Shown: positions 18,089 through 27,886 of the stretch, one piece after another
Numbering within the stretch: position 1 is the first letter of the stretch
Layout: each line of letters opens with the position of its first letter
Translations under genes and position numbers: made by a program
Origin: Oxalobacteraceae sp. CFBP 13730
Lineage (GTDB): Bacteria > Pseudomonadota > Gammaproteobacteria > Burkholderiales > Burkholderiaceae_D
Direction: 5' to 3'
Assembly: GCA_014841835.1 (NCBI GenBank)
Contig: JACYUQ010000002.1
Span: 1,200,216-1,264,215, forward strand
DNA length: 64,000 nucleotides
Notes under the pieces: generated by a model
Seen by the model: the letters and a program-made list of their open reading frames with translations, nothing else
Told to the model about the DNA's origin: nothing
The model's database searches: none

Positions 18089-19282
18089 ATGAAAATCGAC
18101 AACCCCAATCCTATCCAGTGGCAGTTCTCGGAACGCGCCGCGCAGCTGCAAAGCTCTTTCATCCGCGAAATCCTGAAGATCACCCAGCGTCCGGACATCA
18201 TCTCGTTCGCCGGCGGCCTGCCGTCGCCTGCGACCTTCCCGGTCGAGCGCATGAAAGCGGCCTATGACAAGGTGCTCAGCGAAGCCGGCAAGGTGGCGCT
18301 GCAATACGGCCCGACCGACGGTTACGCGCCACTGCGCGAATGGATTGCCAATTCGTTGTCGACGGAAGGCTCGACCATCCTGCCGGAACAGATCCTGATG
18401 ACGTCCGGCTCGCAGCAGGCGCTTGACCTGCTCGGCAAGGTGCTGGTCGACGAAGGCAGCCGCGTGCTGGTCGAAACCCCGAGCTACCTGGGTGCGCTGC
18501 AGGCGTTCTCGGTGTACCGCCCGGAGTTCAAATCGGTCGACACCGACGAGCACGGCCTGGTGCCGTCGTCGATCGATGCCGTCGCCAAGGGCGCGCGCAT
18601 GCTGTACTCGCTGCCGAACTTCCAGAACCCGACCGGCCGCAGCCTGTCGCTCGAGCGCCGTCGCGAACTGGTGGAAACCTGCGCGCGCCTGGCCATCCCG
18701 CTGATCGAGGACGATCCGTACGGTTCGCTGTCCTACCGCGGCGAGCCGATGCCGAAGATGGTCGCGATGAACCCGGACGGCGTCATCTACATGGGCTCGT
18801 TCTCGAAGGTGCTCACGCCCGGTATTCGCCTGGGTTACGTGTGCGCTCCGCTGCCGCTGGTGCGCCGCCTCGAGCTGGCCAAGCAGGCCGCCGACCTGCA
18901 CACCGCGCAGCTCACGCAGATGGTCGTGCACGAAGTCGTCAAGGACGGTTTCCTCGACCAGCACATCCCGACCATCCGCCAGTTGTACAGCGACCAGTGC
19001 CAGTGCATGCTCGACGCGATGAAGGAACACTTCCCGACGAGCGTCAGCTGGACCGAGCCGGAAGGCGGCATGTTCATCTGGGTCACGCTGCCACAGCAGA
19101 TCGACGCGATGAAACTGCTCGAACAGTCGCTCGCCGCCAAGGTGGCCTTCGTGCCGGGCGCGCCGTTCTACGCCAACGATCCGGCGTCGAACACGCTGCG
19201 CCTGTCGTTCGTGACGGTGCCGCCGGAACGCATCCGTGAAGGCATCGCCATCCTCGGCAAGCTCATCGCCGGCATGCTGTAA
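18089..19282 (+). CDS. PLP-dependent class I/II aminotransferase (2-aminoadipate transaminase type)
   Basis: From ATG 18089 (MKIDNPNPIQWQFSERA) the product is 397 residues. The fold-type I PLP features are visible: the PLP-phosphate segment MTSGSQQALDL, NPTGRSLS, EDDPYGSLSY and the Schiff-base lysine in GSFSKVLTPGIRLGY. This resembles the MocR-like aminotransferase domain without its GntR head, as in LysN/2-aminoadipate transaminases. The exact amino donor cannot be read from the sequence. Confidence 0.88.
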   Translation: MKIDNPNPIQWQFSERAAQLQSSFIREILKITQRPDIISFAGGLPSPATFPVERMKAAYDKVLSEAGKVALQYGPTDGYAPLREWIANSLSTEGSTILPEQILMTSGSQQALDLLGKVLVDEGSRVLVETPSYLGALQAFSVYRPEFKSVDTDEHGLVPSSIDAVAKGARMLYSLPNFQNPTGRSLSLERRRELVETCARLAIPLIEDDPYGSLSYRGEPMPKMVAMNPDGVIYMGSFSKVLTPGIRLGYVCAPLPLVRRLELAKQAADLHTAQLTQMVVHEVVKDGFLDQHIPTIRQLYSDQCQCMLDAMKEHFPTSVSWTEPEGGMFIWVTLPQQIDAMKLLEQSLAAKVAFVPGAPFYANDPASNTLRLSFVTVPPERIREGIAILGKLIAGML

Positions 19283-19287
19283 TACCC

Positions 19288-19318
19288 GATCGGCCCGCAC
19301 CCACGGCGCGGGCCGATC
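19288..19318 (+). terminator. Stem-loop after the aminotransferase gene
   Basis: GATCGGCCCGC (19288-19298) and GCGGGCCGATC (19308-19318) form an 11-bp perfect stem with a 9-nt loop. No T-tract follows, so Rho-independent termination is only possible. Confidence 0.55.
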
Positions 19319-19431
19319 ACAGTGAGGTTGCATTATTGCAACAACATCATCACGTGTCGGCATTCTGGCAAGATCAGTTGTCTGATTGTCCCGGATTGCA
19401 GGTATGATTTCGTCACATTGATGAGGTCTTA

Positions 19432-20799
19432 TTGCAACTGATGATGCACCCTGCTCTAGCGCTTGCAGCTCCGGCGCGCCAATCCGCCATTCTGATCGTT
19501 GACGATGCGCCCGACAGCGTCGGCCTGTTGCAGGACATGATGCGACAGCAGGGTTACCAGACCTTTGTTGCCAGCAACGGCAAACGCGCGCTCGATATCG
19601 CGCTGCGCGTGCAGCCCGACCTGATCCTGCTCGACGTGCGCATGCCCGACCTCGATGGCCTGGAAATCTGCCGCCGCCTCAAGCGCGCGCCCGACACTGC
19701 CCATATTCCCGTCATATTCATCAGCGAGTGCGGTGAAACCGAAGACGTCGTCGCCGGCTTCGACACGGGCGCGGCGGATTACATCGCCAAACCGGTGCGC
19801 ATGGCCGAAGTCTGTGTGCGCGTGCGGGCCCAGTTGCGCCTGCGCAGCAGCAGCGACAGCCAGAAGCAGCAGGCCGAGCGCCTGCAGCTGATCGTTGATG
19901 GCATGGATGAAGGCCTGATGCTCGTCGACGCCGACGGCTGCATCGCCTTTGCCAACCCGGCCAGCGAAGGCTTCCTGGCCCAGCCGCGCAGCCTGCTCAC
20001 CGGTCGCCCACTGTGCGACCTGATCGAGCCGCCGGCAGACCGGGACTACGCCGCGTTCTTCGCCAACCCGTCGGATGAGCAGGCCGCAGCATGCTGCCGC
20101 GGCACGCGCGAAGTGCGGCTGCGCCAGCCCGATGGCACGCTGCGCGCGATCGACCTGGGGCTGTCGCCGATGGCCGGCGACGAAGGCCTGTTCGTCATCC
20201 TGCTGCACGACATCACGCACCACAAGCAATCCGAGACAGCCCTGCAGCATGCCGCGCTGGTCGATCCGCTCACGCGCATCGCCAACCGCCGTCACTTCGA
20301 CGCTTTCCTGGAAAAAGAATGGCACCGCGCGATCAGGAGCAGCCAGCCGCTGTCGCTGATCGTGATCGACGTCGACCACTTCAAGGGCTACAACGACAGC
20401 CTGGGCCACGCTGCCGGGGACACCTGCCTGCAGGCGATCGCCGAAGCGCTGCAATCGCATGCGATGCGCCCGACCGATCTGGCGGCGCGCTATGGCGGCG
20501 AGGAATTCGTCGTGCTGCTGGCCGATACCAGTTGCGCAAGCGCCGCCCGCCTGGGTGAATCGATCCGTGCCCATATCGAGCAGCTCGCCATGCCGAATCC
20601 GCGCGCCGACGGCGCCGGCGTGGTCACGGCCAGCGTGGGCGTGGCCTGCATCGTGCCGACGCTGTTCGACGATATCCGCTCGCTGTTTGTTTCGGCAGAC
20701 CGTGCCATGTACGAAGCCAAGGCGCGCGGGCGCAATCAGGTTGTCATGCTGCAGACGGGCGCGACGCTGGAGCCCGTGCGCGCCCCACGCACGCCCTGA
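19432..20799 (+). CDS. Response regulator diguanylate cyclase (REC-PAS-GGDEF)
   Basis: An N-terminal receiver (LIVDDAPDS; phospho-Asp in LLDVRMPD; Lys in YIAKPVRM) is followed by a PAS domain (about 150-265) and a GGDEF domain with active-site motif RYGGEEF. An RxxD inhibitory site (RPTD) sits five residues before it, so product inhibition by c-di-GMP is expected. The longest start is a TTG at 19432; an ATG at 19441 gives MMHPALAL and is equally plausible. No cognate kinase is adjacent. Confidence 0.92.
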   Translation: MQLMMHPALALAAPARQSAILIVDDAPDSVGLLQDMMRQQGYQTFVASNGKRALDIALRVQPDLILLDVRMPDLDGLEICRRLKRAPDTAHIPVIFISECGETEDVVAGFDTGAADYIAKPVRMAEVCVRVRAQLRLRSSSDSQKQQAERLQLIVDGMDEGLMLVDADGCIAFANPASEGFLAQPRSLLTGRPLCDLIEPPADRDYAAFFANPSDEQAAACCRGTREVRLRQPDGTLRAIDLGLSPMAGDEGLFVILLHDITHHKQSETALQHAALVDPLTRIANRRHFDAFLEKEWHRAIRSSQPLSLIVIDVDHFKGYNDSLGHAAGDTCLQAIAEALQSHAMRPTDLAARYGGEEFVVLLADTSCASAARLGESIRAHIEQLAMPNPRADGAGVVTASVGVACIVPTLFDDIRSLFVSADRAMYEAKARGRNQVVMLQTGATLEPVRAPRTP

Positions 20800-20808
20800 A
20801 CCTGACCG

Positions 20809-22365
20809 TCAAACGGCTGCCGGCACCGCGTGCTGCAAGCGCCATGCAGCCATATAGCGCTTTTCCTGCGTATCCCATTGCGCATCGTCCCATCCCAGTT
20901 CTTTCTGGCAGATCGTGCGCACCCGGCCCATCAGGGCCGCGCCGCCGTCGGTCAGCTGGATGCCCAGGCGCGTGCGGCGCAGCAGCAGGTCGTCGAGCCG
21001 GTAGACCTGTTCGGCGCGCGCCGCCCAGCGCAGCTCGGCCCACAGCGTGTGCGTGCCCGGAATGCATTCGAGCTCGCCCGCCTGCGCGGTGGACAGGAGC
21101 GCCTTGACGTGCACGCCGTAACGGCCCGTCAGCCGGCGCAACACGTTGGGCGGCAGGTCGCGCCGCGCCGGCACGCTGGCCCGTGCAAACACGGTCCCGC
21201 GCTCGGTGCGCAGCGGCGCACCCGGCAACTGGCGCGCCGCCTCGCGCAGCACGTCGCGCGCGGCCAGGCGGAAGGTGGTCAGCGTGCCACCCGCGACCGA
21301 GACCAGGCCGGGTTCGGACCACACCAGGTGCTCGCGCTTCTCACTGGCGGATACACCGTCGCTGCCGCTGTCGAACACTAGGCGCGCACCGGCAAAGGTG
21401 GCCAGCACGTCGGCGTCGGTCAGCGCCAGCGGTGCGAACTGGGCCTGTACGGCCGCCATCAGGTAATCGAATTCGCGCCGCGTGATGCTCGGCTGGGCAT
21501 TGACGTCGTCGGTCTGGTCGACGTCGGCCGTACCGACCAGCGTCACGCCCTCCCACGGAAACGCAAACACGGGGCGACCGTCGACCGGATGCAGCAGACT
21601 GACGGCGTCGGTCAGTGGCAGGCGGTCAGCCGGCAGCAGCAGGTGGCTGCCACGCAGCCAGCGCAGGCGCGCCATTGCGTCGTTGACGCCGGCGCAGGCG
21701 GGCGCTGGCGGTGCGCCGGTGGCGTCGATCACCACGCGCGCGCGCACTGCCGTCTCGGCGCGCGTGCGTTCGTCGCTCAGCAAGGCGCCATGCACCTTGC
21801 CACCATCGCGCACGAGCGACTGCACGGTGATGTAATTGCAGGCCACCGCGCCATGGGCACGCGCTTCTCCCAGCACGCGCAGCACCAGGCGCGCATCGTC
21901 GGTCTTGGCGTCGGTATAGCGGATGCTGCCGGCGCTGCGCGGATCGGGTGCATCCGGGGCCGGGGTGCGCAAGGCGTCCTGGCGCTGCCATTGCGGTTCG
22001 CGCCGGCCCGTGAGCAGGTCGACCACGCGCAGCATCGACAGCAAGCCCAGGCGGCGCGTGAGGTCGGCGCCATGGTTGGCGAACGCAAACGGCTGCGCAT
22101 CGACCAGGCCAGGCACGGCGCGCAGCAGCGCTTCGCGTTCGGCCACCGCGTCGCGCGTGCGGCGCAGGCTGCCGGCGGCCACATTGCGCAGGCCGTCGTG
22201 CATCAGTTTGGATGAACGGCTCGAGGTGCCGCAGCCAAAGTCGGCCTGCTCGACCAGCAGTGCCTTCAGGCCGCGCCGCGCTGCTTCGAGCAGGATGCCG
22301 GCGCCAGTGATGCCGCCGCCGATGACGAGCACGTCCCAGTCGCGCGGTGGCGGGAAGGTCGTCAT
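20809..22365 (-). CDS. GlpD-like glycerol-3-phosphate dehydrogenase
   Basis: An FAD-binding oxidoreductase of 518 residues from ATG 22365 (MTTFPPPRDWDVLVIGGGIT). The dinucleotide fold VIGGGITGAGIL, the GTSSRSSKLMHDGLRN block and a C-terminal DAO_C-type helical domain (RRLTGRYGVHV, LGIQLTDGGAALMGRV) match the GlpD family, which oxidises glycerol-3-phosphate to DHAP and feeds quinones. No glpF, glpK or glpR lies nearby. The canonical HGGLRY motif is altered to HDGLRN, so substrate identity is less certain. Confidence 0.82.
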   Translation of the reverse strand: MTTFPPPRDWDVLVIGGGITGAGILLEAARRGLKALLVEQADFGCGTSSRSSKLMHDGLRNVAAGSLRRTRDAVAEREALLRAVPGLVDAQPFAFANHGADLTRRLGLLSMLRVVDLLTGRREPQWQRQDALRTPAPDAPDPRSAGSIRYTDAKTDDARLVLRVLGEARAHGAVACNYITVQSLVRDGGKVHGALLSDERTRAETAVRARVVIDATGAPPAPACAGVNDAMARLRWLRGSHLLLPADRLPLTDAVSLLHPVDGRPVFAFPWEGVTLVGTADVDQTDDVNAQPSITRREFDYLMAAVQAQFAPLALTDADVLATFAGARLVFDSGSDGVSASEKREHLVWSEPGLVSVAGGTLTTFRLAARDVLREAARQLPGAPLRTERGTVFARASVPARRDLPPNVLRRLTGRYGVHVKALLSTAQAGELECIPGTHTLWAELRWAARAEQVYRLDDLLLRRTRLGIQLTDGGAALMGRVRTICQKELGWDDAQWDTQEKRYMAAWRLQHAVPAAV

Positions 22366-22562
22366 GATGTCACCCGGCTGACGGGAGCCATGGCGCCGCC
22401 GTGCCGGCCCCGGCAAGTGCCCTGCTGGCACAGTCGCATGCCGATTGCTTCGTCACCCCATCCATTACAACGCCGCATCAAACCGCCTTCTTCGTTATAC
22501 TTGGACACAAGTTGCCCTTTTTGCCAGATTAGTCAGGGCCTTGCCAACTGTATTGCGCATTC

Positions 22563-23603
22563 ATGACACTGCCTTGCTCGATCACGCCACGCCCGCCCGA
22601 TACCGCCCGCGTGACCGGCCCGTATCTCAAGACCCTGCTCGACACCGCCCTTGAACGCGGCGTGACGACGGCCGCGCTCGCATGCGCTGCCGGCCTGGCC
22701 GCCGATGCACTCTCGCCGCTTCCCGACACGTTGTCAACAACACGCTACATCGCCCTGCTCGATGCTGGCGCGCGGCTGACGAACGATCCGTTTTTCGGCT
22801 TGCATGTCGGCGAAAATGTACGGCCCGCCACGTACAGCGCGTATGGCCTGATGCTGCTGGCCAGCAGCAGTTTCGGTCACGCGCTGGCGCTGGCCCAGCG
22901 CTATGAATCGCTGGCACACGACCTGGGGCGCAGCCGGCTCACCATCGAAGGCCCGCACGCACTGCATGAATGGATCAGCCGCTATCCGGACGCTACGCGC
23001 CACCTGGCCGAGAGCGTGTACGCCGGCATTCGCCTGTTCGGCAGCTGGATGGCCGGGCAGGCCTTGACGCCGCAGGCGATGCACTTCCGGCACGCCGACC
23101 CCGGCCACGGCCACGATGAATACCTGCGCGTGCTGGGCGTCGTGCCGACGTTTGATGCGCCGTGTCATGGCGCCGCCTTCGATGTGGCGCTGCTGGCCAT
23201 GCCGGTACCGAACGCCGACACCAGCCTGTTTTCCGTGCTGCACCAGCATGCCGAGCGGCTGCTGGCGCAGCGCACCATCACCGTCGACGGCATCGTGGCG
23301 CAGGTGACGACGGCGCTTACGCCGCGCCTGCCCGAAGGCCAGGCCCGCCTGGTGCCGGTCGCGGCCGAACTTGGATTGTCGGCGCGTACCCTGCAGCGCA
23401 AGCTGGCGGACGCCGGATCGAGCTTCCAGCAGGTGCTCGATGCAGTGCGCTTCGCGCTGGCGCAGGACTATCTGCAGCGACGCGAGCTGGGTCTGGCCGA
23501 TATCGCCTTCCTGCTGGGTTTTCAGGACCAGAGCGCGTTCACCCATGCGTTTCGCGAGTGGAGCGGCATTAATCCAGGGGCCTGGCGCGAACAGGCTGCC
23601 TGA
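22563..23603 (+). CDS. AraC-family transcriptional regulator with Arabinose_bd-type N-domain
   Basis: A 346-residue regulator. The N-terminal 200 residues match the OruR/ArgR-type ligand domain (Arabinose_bd family). The C-terminal AraC HTH pair is clear (AAELGLSARTLQRKLADAG and IAFLLGFQDQSAFTHAFREWSG). It is divergent from the GlpD-like gene, with about 200 bp between starts, so it may control it. Confidence 0.88.
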   Translation: MTLPCSITPRPPDTARVTGPYLKTLLDTALERGVTTAALACAAGLAADALSPLPDTLSTTRYIALLDAGARLTNDPFFGLHVGENVRPATYSAYGLMLLASSSFGHALALAQRYESLAHDLGRSRLTIEGPHALHEWISRYPDATRHLAESVYAGIRLFGSWMAGQALTPQAMHFRHADPGHGHDEYLRVLGVVPTFDAPCHGAAFDVALLAMPVPNADTSLFSVLHQHAERLLAQRTITVDGIVAQVTTALTPRLPEGQARLVPVAAELGLSARTLQRKLADAGSSFQQVLDAVRFALAQDYLQRRELGLADIAFLLGFQDQSAFTHAFREWSGINPGAWREQAA

Positions 23604-23607
23604 GCTG

Positions 23608-24381
23608 TCAAGCGTCGTGCCCGGCCCGCCGGCCGCGCCCCAGCACGTGCAGCGCATCGTCGACCACCGGCACGATGCCGAGCACGCACAGAAAGCCCGC
23701 CAGCGGAATCGTCGACAGATAGCCCAGGTGCTTGAAGCCCAGCGCGCCGACCACGCCGCCGATGCAGAAGGCAACCAGCAGCGCCGCCATCAGGCCCAGG
23801 CGGCTCAGGTTGGCCGTGACCTTCGGCTGGTCCTGGCCGCCATCCACATTCCAGTACGCCAGCTTGCCCAGCTCGATGCCGATGTCGGTCACGATGCCGG
23901 TCATGTGGGTGGTGCGGATTTCGGCGTGCGAGACCTTGGTGATGACGGCGTTCTGCAAACCCATCATGAAACACAGCAGCATCACGGTCAGCGGAATGAA
24001 CAGCGCATCGATGTCGTTCAGGCGTGCACCCAGGATGCCGAACACCAGCAGCAGGATGGCTTCGAGCACCAGCGGCAGCGCATAACCGCTGTAGAGACCC
24101 TGGCGGCGCACGAGATTGACGAGGATGGCGGTGCTGGCCGCGCCCAGCATGAAACTGAGCAAGGCGCCCAACGCCGCGAGCACCAGGTCGGTCTGGCCGA
24201 GCACCAGATGGTCGGCCGCGCTCGAGATGATGCCGGTCATGTGCGACGTGTACTCGCGCACCGCCAGATAGCCACCGGCATTGATGGCCCCGGCGACAAA
24301 GGCCAGCGCCACGCCCAGGTGGCGGTTGGCCCCGGGGGTGCGGGCGTGTCCAGTCAGGCTGCGCGCGTAATTGATCGGCAC
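23608..24381 (-). CDS. YoaK/DUF1275 family membrane protein
   Basis: A 257-residue polytopic protein with about six hydrophobic helices. The DUF1275 signatures are visible: AFVAGAINAGGYLAV near the N-terminus, SHMTGI, and the repeated TTHMTGIVTDIG in the second half. The function of the family is unknown. It is convergent with the AraC gene, with only 4 bp between stops. Confidence 0.88.
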   Translation of the reverse strand: MPINYARSLTGHARTPGANRHLGVALAFVAGAINAGGYLAVREYTSHMTGIISSAADHLVLGQTDLVLAALGALLSFMLGAASTAILVNLVRRQGLYSGYALPLVLEAILLLVFGILGARLNDIDALFIPLTVMLLCFMMGLQNAVITKVSHAEIRTTHMTGIVTDIGIELGKLAYWNVDGGQDQPKVTANLSRLGLMAALLVAFCIGGVVGALGFKHLGYLSTIPLAGFLCVLGIVPVVDDALHVLGRGRRAGHDA

Positions 24382-24482
24382 GGAAAATCGGCTTTCGACG
24401 AGAACATTGCGGGTGGGTATTCACGTCAGATGTTACCGCAAATCACTTTAAGCGTATGCGCCGTGGCGGCGATTCCTGGCGC

Positions 24483-24488
24483 TATAAT
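24483..24488 (+). promoter_or_regulatory. Candidate -10 element for dapC
   Basis: A perfect TATAAT lies 34 bp upstream of the dapC GTG start. An in-frame ATG at 24488 overlaps it and would be upstream of the transcription start, which favours the GTG. No convincing -35 is seen. Confidence 0.45.
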
Positions 24489-24522
24489 GAAAAATTCGCC
24501 AAATGCGCACACTGGTATCGCC

Positions 24523-25737
24523 GTGAACCCCCACCTCGACAAACTCCATCCCTATCCGTTCGAAAAATTGCGCCAGTTGTTTACCGGCGTGACCCCGAAC
24601 CCGGATTACTCGCCCATCAGTCTTGGCATTGGCGAGCCGAAGCATCCGACGCCCGCGTTCATCGAGAAAGCGCTGATGCATGCGGTATCGGGCCTGGCCA
24701 GCTATCCGAGCACGATCGGCAGCGAGCCCTTGCGCACCGCGATCACCGGCTGGCTCGAACGGCGCTACGGCTTGCCGGCGCTCGACGCAACCGCGATGGT
24801 GCTGCCGGTGAACGGCTCGCGCGAGGCGCTGTTTGCCATCGCGCAGTGCACGATCGACGCGTCCAAGCCCGATGCGCTGGTGGTGTGCCCGAACCCGTTC
24901 TACCAGATCTACGAAGGCGCGGCCTACCTGGCCGGCGCCGCGCCGTGGTTCGTCAATTCGGAACCGGGCCGCAATTTCGCGCCCGATTACGCCAGCGTGC
25001 CAGATGATGTCTGGCCGCGCGTGCAGCTGATGTATGTCTGCTCGCCCGGCAACCCGACCGGCGCCACGCTCACGCTGGACGACTGGCGCGAGCTGTTCGC
25101 GCTGTCGGACCGCTGGGGCTTTTTGATCGCGGCGGACGAATGCTATTCCGAGATCTACACGGGCAGCACGCCGCCACTGGGCGCGCTCGAAGCGGCGCAC
25201 CTGCTGGGCCGCAGCAGCGGCGAGCAGCCTTACCGCAACCTGATCGTGTTCTCGAGCCTGTCGAAGCGCTCGAACGTGCCGGGCATGCGCTCGGGCTTCG
25301 TGGCGGGCGATCCGGTGGCGATGAAACGCTTCCTGCTGTACCGCACCTATTGCGGCGGCGCGATGTCGCCACCGGTGCAGGCGGCGTCGATCGCGGCCTG
25401 GAACGACGAGCAGCACGTGCAGGACAACCGCACGCTGTACAAAGAGAAATTCAATCTCATCACGCCGCTGCTCAAGCAGGTGATGGACGTCGAACTGCCC
25501 GACGCCGGCTTCTATCTGTGGGCCGACGTGCGCCGCACCGGCCTGTCGGACGTCGAGTTCGCACGGCGCCTGTACGCCGACTATAATGTCACGGTCCTTC
25601 CGGGCAGCTACCTGGCGCGCGATGCGCACGGGCAGAACCCGGGCCAGGACCGCATCCGCATGGCCCTCGTGGCCAGCGTCGACGAAGGACTGGAAGCGGC
25701 CAACCGCATCGTCCAGTTCTGCCAGGGCCTCGCCTGA
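24523..25737 (+). CDS. dapC: Succinyldiaminopimelate transaminase DapC
   Basis: A 404-residue class I aminotransferase from a GTG at 24523 (read MNPHLDKLHPYPFEKLRQL). That N-terminus and ISLGIGEPKHPTP are typical of DapC. The PLP lysine lies in FSSLSKRSNVPGMRSGF. It transfers an amino group from glutamate to N-succinyl-2-amino-6-ketopimelate in lysine and peptidoglycan precursor synthesis. dapD follows after 42 bp and dapE is at 28243, so most of the succinylase branch is here. Confidence 0.93.
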   Translation: MNPHLDKLHPYPFEKLRQLFTGVTPNPDYSPISLGIGEPKHPTPAFIEKALMHAVSGLASYPSTIGSEPLRTAITGWLERRYGLPALDATAMVLPVNGSREALFAIAQCTIDASKPDALVVCPNPFYQIYEGAAYLAGAAPWFVNSEPGRNFAPDYASVPDDVWPRVQLMYVCSPGNPTGATLTLDDWRELFALSDRWGFLIAADECYSEIYTGSTPPLGALEAAHLLGRSSGEQPYRNLIVFSSLSKRSNVPGMRSGFVAGDPVAMKRFLLYRTYCGGAMSPPVQAASIAAWNDEQHVQDNRTLYKEKFNLITPLLKQVMDVELPDAGFYLWADVRRTGLSDVEFARRLYADYNVTVLPGSYLARDAHGQNPGQDRIRMALVASVDEGLEAANRIVQFCQGLA

Positions 25738-25779
25738 CGCCTCTGCACCCTTGAACTCATTCCAACCAAGACCAGCACC

Positions 25780-26604
25780 ATGACCCAACAACTCCAGAAC
25801 ATCATCGACACCGCCTGGGAACAGCGCGCCGACATCAGCCCGAACAGCGCCAGCGCCGAACTGCGCGATGCAGTCGCCCACGTGCTCGCGGGCCTCGACG
25901 ACGGCAGCCTGCGCGTCGCGCAGAAGGACACCGGCACCTGGGTCGTGAACCAGTGGATCAAGAAAGCCGTGCTGCTGTCGTTCCGCCTCGAGAACAACGT
26001 GCCGGTCGCCTCGGGCGACATCCAGTTCTACGACAAGGTCCCGACCAAGTTCGCCGACTACACGCCAGAAGACTTCGCACGCGGCGGTTTCCGCGTGGTG
26101 CCGCCGGCCGTCGCACGTCGCGGTAGCTTCATCGGCAAGAACGTGGTCCTGATGCCGTCATACGTCAACATCGGCGCCTACGTCGATGAAGGCACGATGG
26201 TCGATACCTGGGCCACGGTCGGTTCGTGCGCGCAGATCGGCAAGAACGTCCACCTGTCGGGCGGCGTGGGCATCGGCGGCGTGCTCGAGCCGATGCAGGC
26301 CAACCCGACCATCATCGAAGACAACTGCTTCATCGGCGCGCGTTCCGAGATCGTCGAAGGCGTCATTGTCGAAGAGAATTCGGTGATCTCGATGGGCGTG
26401 TACATCGGCCAGTCGACCAAGATCTATGACCGCGCCACGGGCGAAGTGTCCTACGGCCGCGTGCCATCGGGTTCGGTCGTCGTGTCGGGCAGCCTGCCGT
26501 CCGCCGACGGCAAGTACAGCCTGTATTGCGCCGTCATCGTCAAGCGCGTCGATGCACAGACGCGCTCGAAGACGGCCATCAACGATCTGCTGCGCGGCGA
26601 CTGA
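25780..26604 (+). CDS. dapD: Tetrahydrodipicolinate N-succinyltransferase DapD
   Basis: A 274-residue left-handed beta-helix acyltransferase. Hexapeptide-repeat text is visible ([49 protein letters not shown]). It succinylates tetrahydrodipicolinate using succinyl-CoA, the step before DapC. A strong hairpin lies just downstream, separating it from pilU. Confidence 0.97.
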   Translation: MTQQLQNIIDTAWEQRADISPNSASAELRDAVAHVLAGLDDGSLRVAQKDTGTWVVNQWIKKAVLLSFRLENNVPVASGDIQFYDKVPTKFADYTPEDFARGGFRVVPPAVARRGSFIGKNVVLMPSYVNIGAYVDEGTMVDTWATVGSCAQIGKNVHLSGGVGIGGVLEPMQANPTIIEDNCFIGARSEIVEGVIVEENSVISMGVYIGQSTKIYDRATGEVSYGRVPSGSVVVSGSLPSADGKYSLYCAVIVKRVDAQTRSKTAINDLLRGD

Positions 26605-26624
26605 TTGCGCACGTAGTCAGTACG

Positions 26625-26665
26625 GCCGGTTGAACGGGGCGGCATGCCTGCCCTCTTCAACCGGC
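26625..26665 (+). terminator. Strong nested hairpin between dapD and pilU
   Basis: GCCGGTTGAA (26625-26634) and TTCAACCGGC (26656-26665) form a 10-bp perfect stem. The intervening bases contain a further GGGCGGCATGCC-type dyad. It ends dapCD transcription or attenuates read-through into pilU; the following T-tract is short (TCTTG). Confidence 0.65.
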
Positions 26666-26699
26666 TCTTGTAACTCCCCCGATTGACGGAGACGATGCG

Positions 26700-27845
26700 A
26701 TGGCCATGGACCGCCTGTTCCAGCTGATGAAAGAGAAGAACGCGTCCGACATGTTCTTCGCCGTGAACTCCCCGGTGCATATCAAGATCAACGGCGCGCT
26801 CATCCCCATCAACCAGCATCGCCTCGAACCCGAGAACATCCTGTCGCTGCTGTCCGAGATCGCGACGCCAGAACAGATCGACGAACTCCAGCGTGACAAC
26901 GAATTGAACATGGGCGTGTCAGTCGCGAACGTGGGCCGGTTTCGCCTGTCGGCGTTTCGCCAGCGCGGCTCGATCTCGGCCGTGTTCCGCTACATCCCCG
27001 CGACCATTCCACCGCTGGCCGAGCTGGGTCTGCCGGCCGTACTGGCAGAACTGATCATGGAAAAGCGCGGCCTGATGCTGGTCGTGGGCGCTACGGGCTC
27101 CGGCAAGTCGACCACCATCGCATCGATGCTCGATCATCGCAACGACCTGCGCACCGGGCATATCCTGACGCTGGAAGACCCGATCGAATATCTCTTCAAG
27201 AACAAGAAATCGATCGTCAACCAGCGCGAGATCGGCAGCGACACGCACGACTTCGGCATCGCACTGAAGAACTCGATGCGCCAGGCGCCCGACTGCATCC
27301 TGATCGGCGAAATCCGCGACCGCGAAACGATGCAGGCGGCGCTGGCGTACGCGCAGTCCGGCCACCTGGTGCTGGCCACGCTGCACGCCAACAACAGCTA
27401 CAACGCACTCAACCGCATCATCAGCTTCTACCCGCTCGAAAACCGCAACGCACTGCTGCAGGACCTGGCCTCGAGCATCAAGGCCATCGTGTCGCAGCGG
27501 CTCGTGAAAGCCGCTGCCGGTGGCGCGCGCCGCGCGGCAGTTGAAGTCATGCTGAACACCCGCTACATCGCCGACCTGATCGAACAGGGCGAAATCAGCC
27601 AGATCAAGGAAGCGATGGACAAGAGCCTGTCGGCCGGTTCGCAATCGTTCGAAGGCGCGCTGTTCCACCTGATCAAGGAAGGCCACGTGACGCAGGACGA
27701 AGGCCTGGCCAACGCCGACTCGGCCACCAACCTGCTCTGGCTGCTCAACAACGGGCCCGATAGCCAGATCCAGCAGCAACTGGACGACAAGCCCAGCGAG
27801 CCCAAGGGCGGCGCGTCGTTCACCGAGTTCACGCTCAATTCCTGA
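26700..27845 (+). CDS. pilU: Type IV pilus retraction ATPase PilU
   Basis: A 381-residue secretion ATPase. Walker A is GATGSGKST, the Asp box is in LEDPIEYLFKNKKS, Walker B is CILIGEIRDRETM and the His box is LATLHANNSYNALNR. The LNRIISFYPLENR text and the acidic C-terminal tail separate PilU from PilT. PilU works with PilT to retract type IV pili. Unlike the usual pilT-pilU pairing, pilT is not adjacent; the gene sits between dapD and dapE. Confidence 0.92.
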   Translation: MAMDRLFQLMKEKNASDMFFAVNSPVHIKINGALIPINQHRLEPENILSLLSEIATPEQIDELQRDNELNMGVSVANVGRFRLSAFRQRGSISAVFRYIPATIPPLAELGLPAVLAELIMEKRGLMLVVGATGSGKSTTIASMLDHRNDLRTGHILTLEDPIEYLFKNKKSIVNQREIGSDTHDFGIALKNSMRQAPDCILIGEIRDRETMQAALAYAQSGHLVLATLHANNSYNALNRIISFYPLENRNALLQDLASSIKAIVSQRLVKAAAGGARRAAVEVMLNTRYIADLIEQGEISQIKEAMDKSLSAGSQSFEGALFHLIKEGHVTQDEGLANADSATNLLWLLNNGPDSQIQQQLDDKPSEPKGGASFTEFTLNS

Positions 27846-27851
27846 TCTTCC

Positions 27852-27870
27852 AGGGCGGCGCTGCCGCCCT
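27852..27870 (+). terminator. Terminator after pilU
   Basis: AGGGCGGC (27852-27859) and GCCGCCCT (27863-27870) form an 8-bp stem with a 3-nt loop, followed by CTTTCCC. Confidence 0.65.
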
Positions 27871-27886
27871 CTTTCCCGCATATCTC

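Noticed and set aside
23371..24522. Very long plus-strand frame (788 codons) running into dapC
   Set aside because: The first 380 codons are antisense to the DUF1275 gene and read as low-complexity Arg/Gln; only the part from the GTG at 24523 matches DapC.
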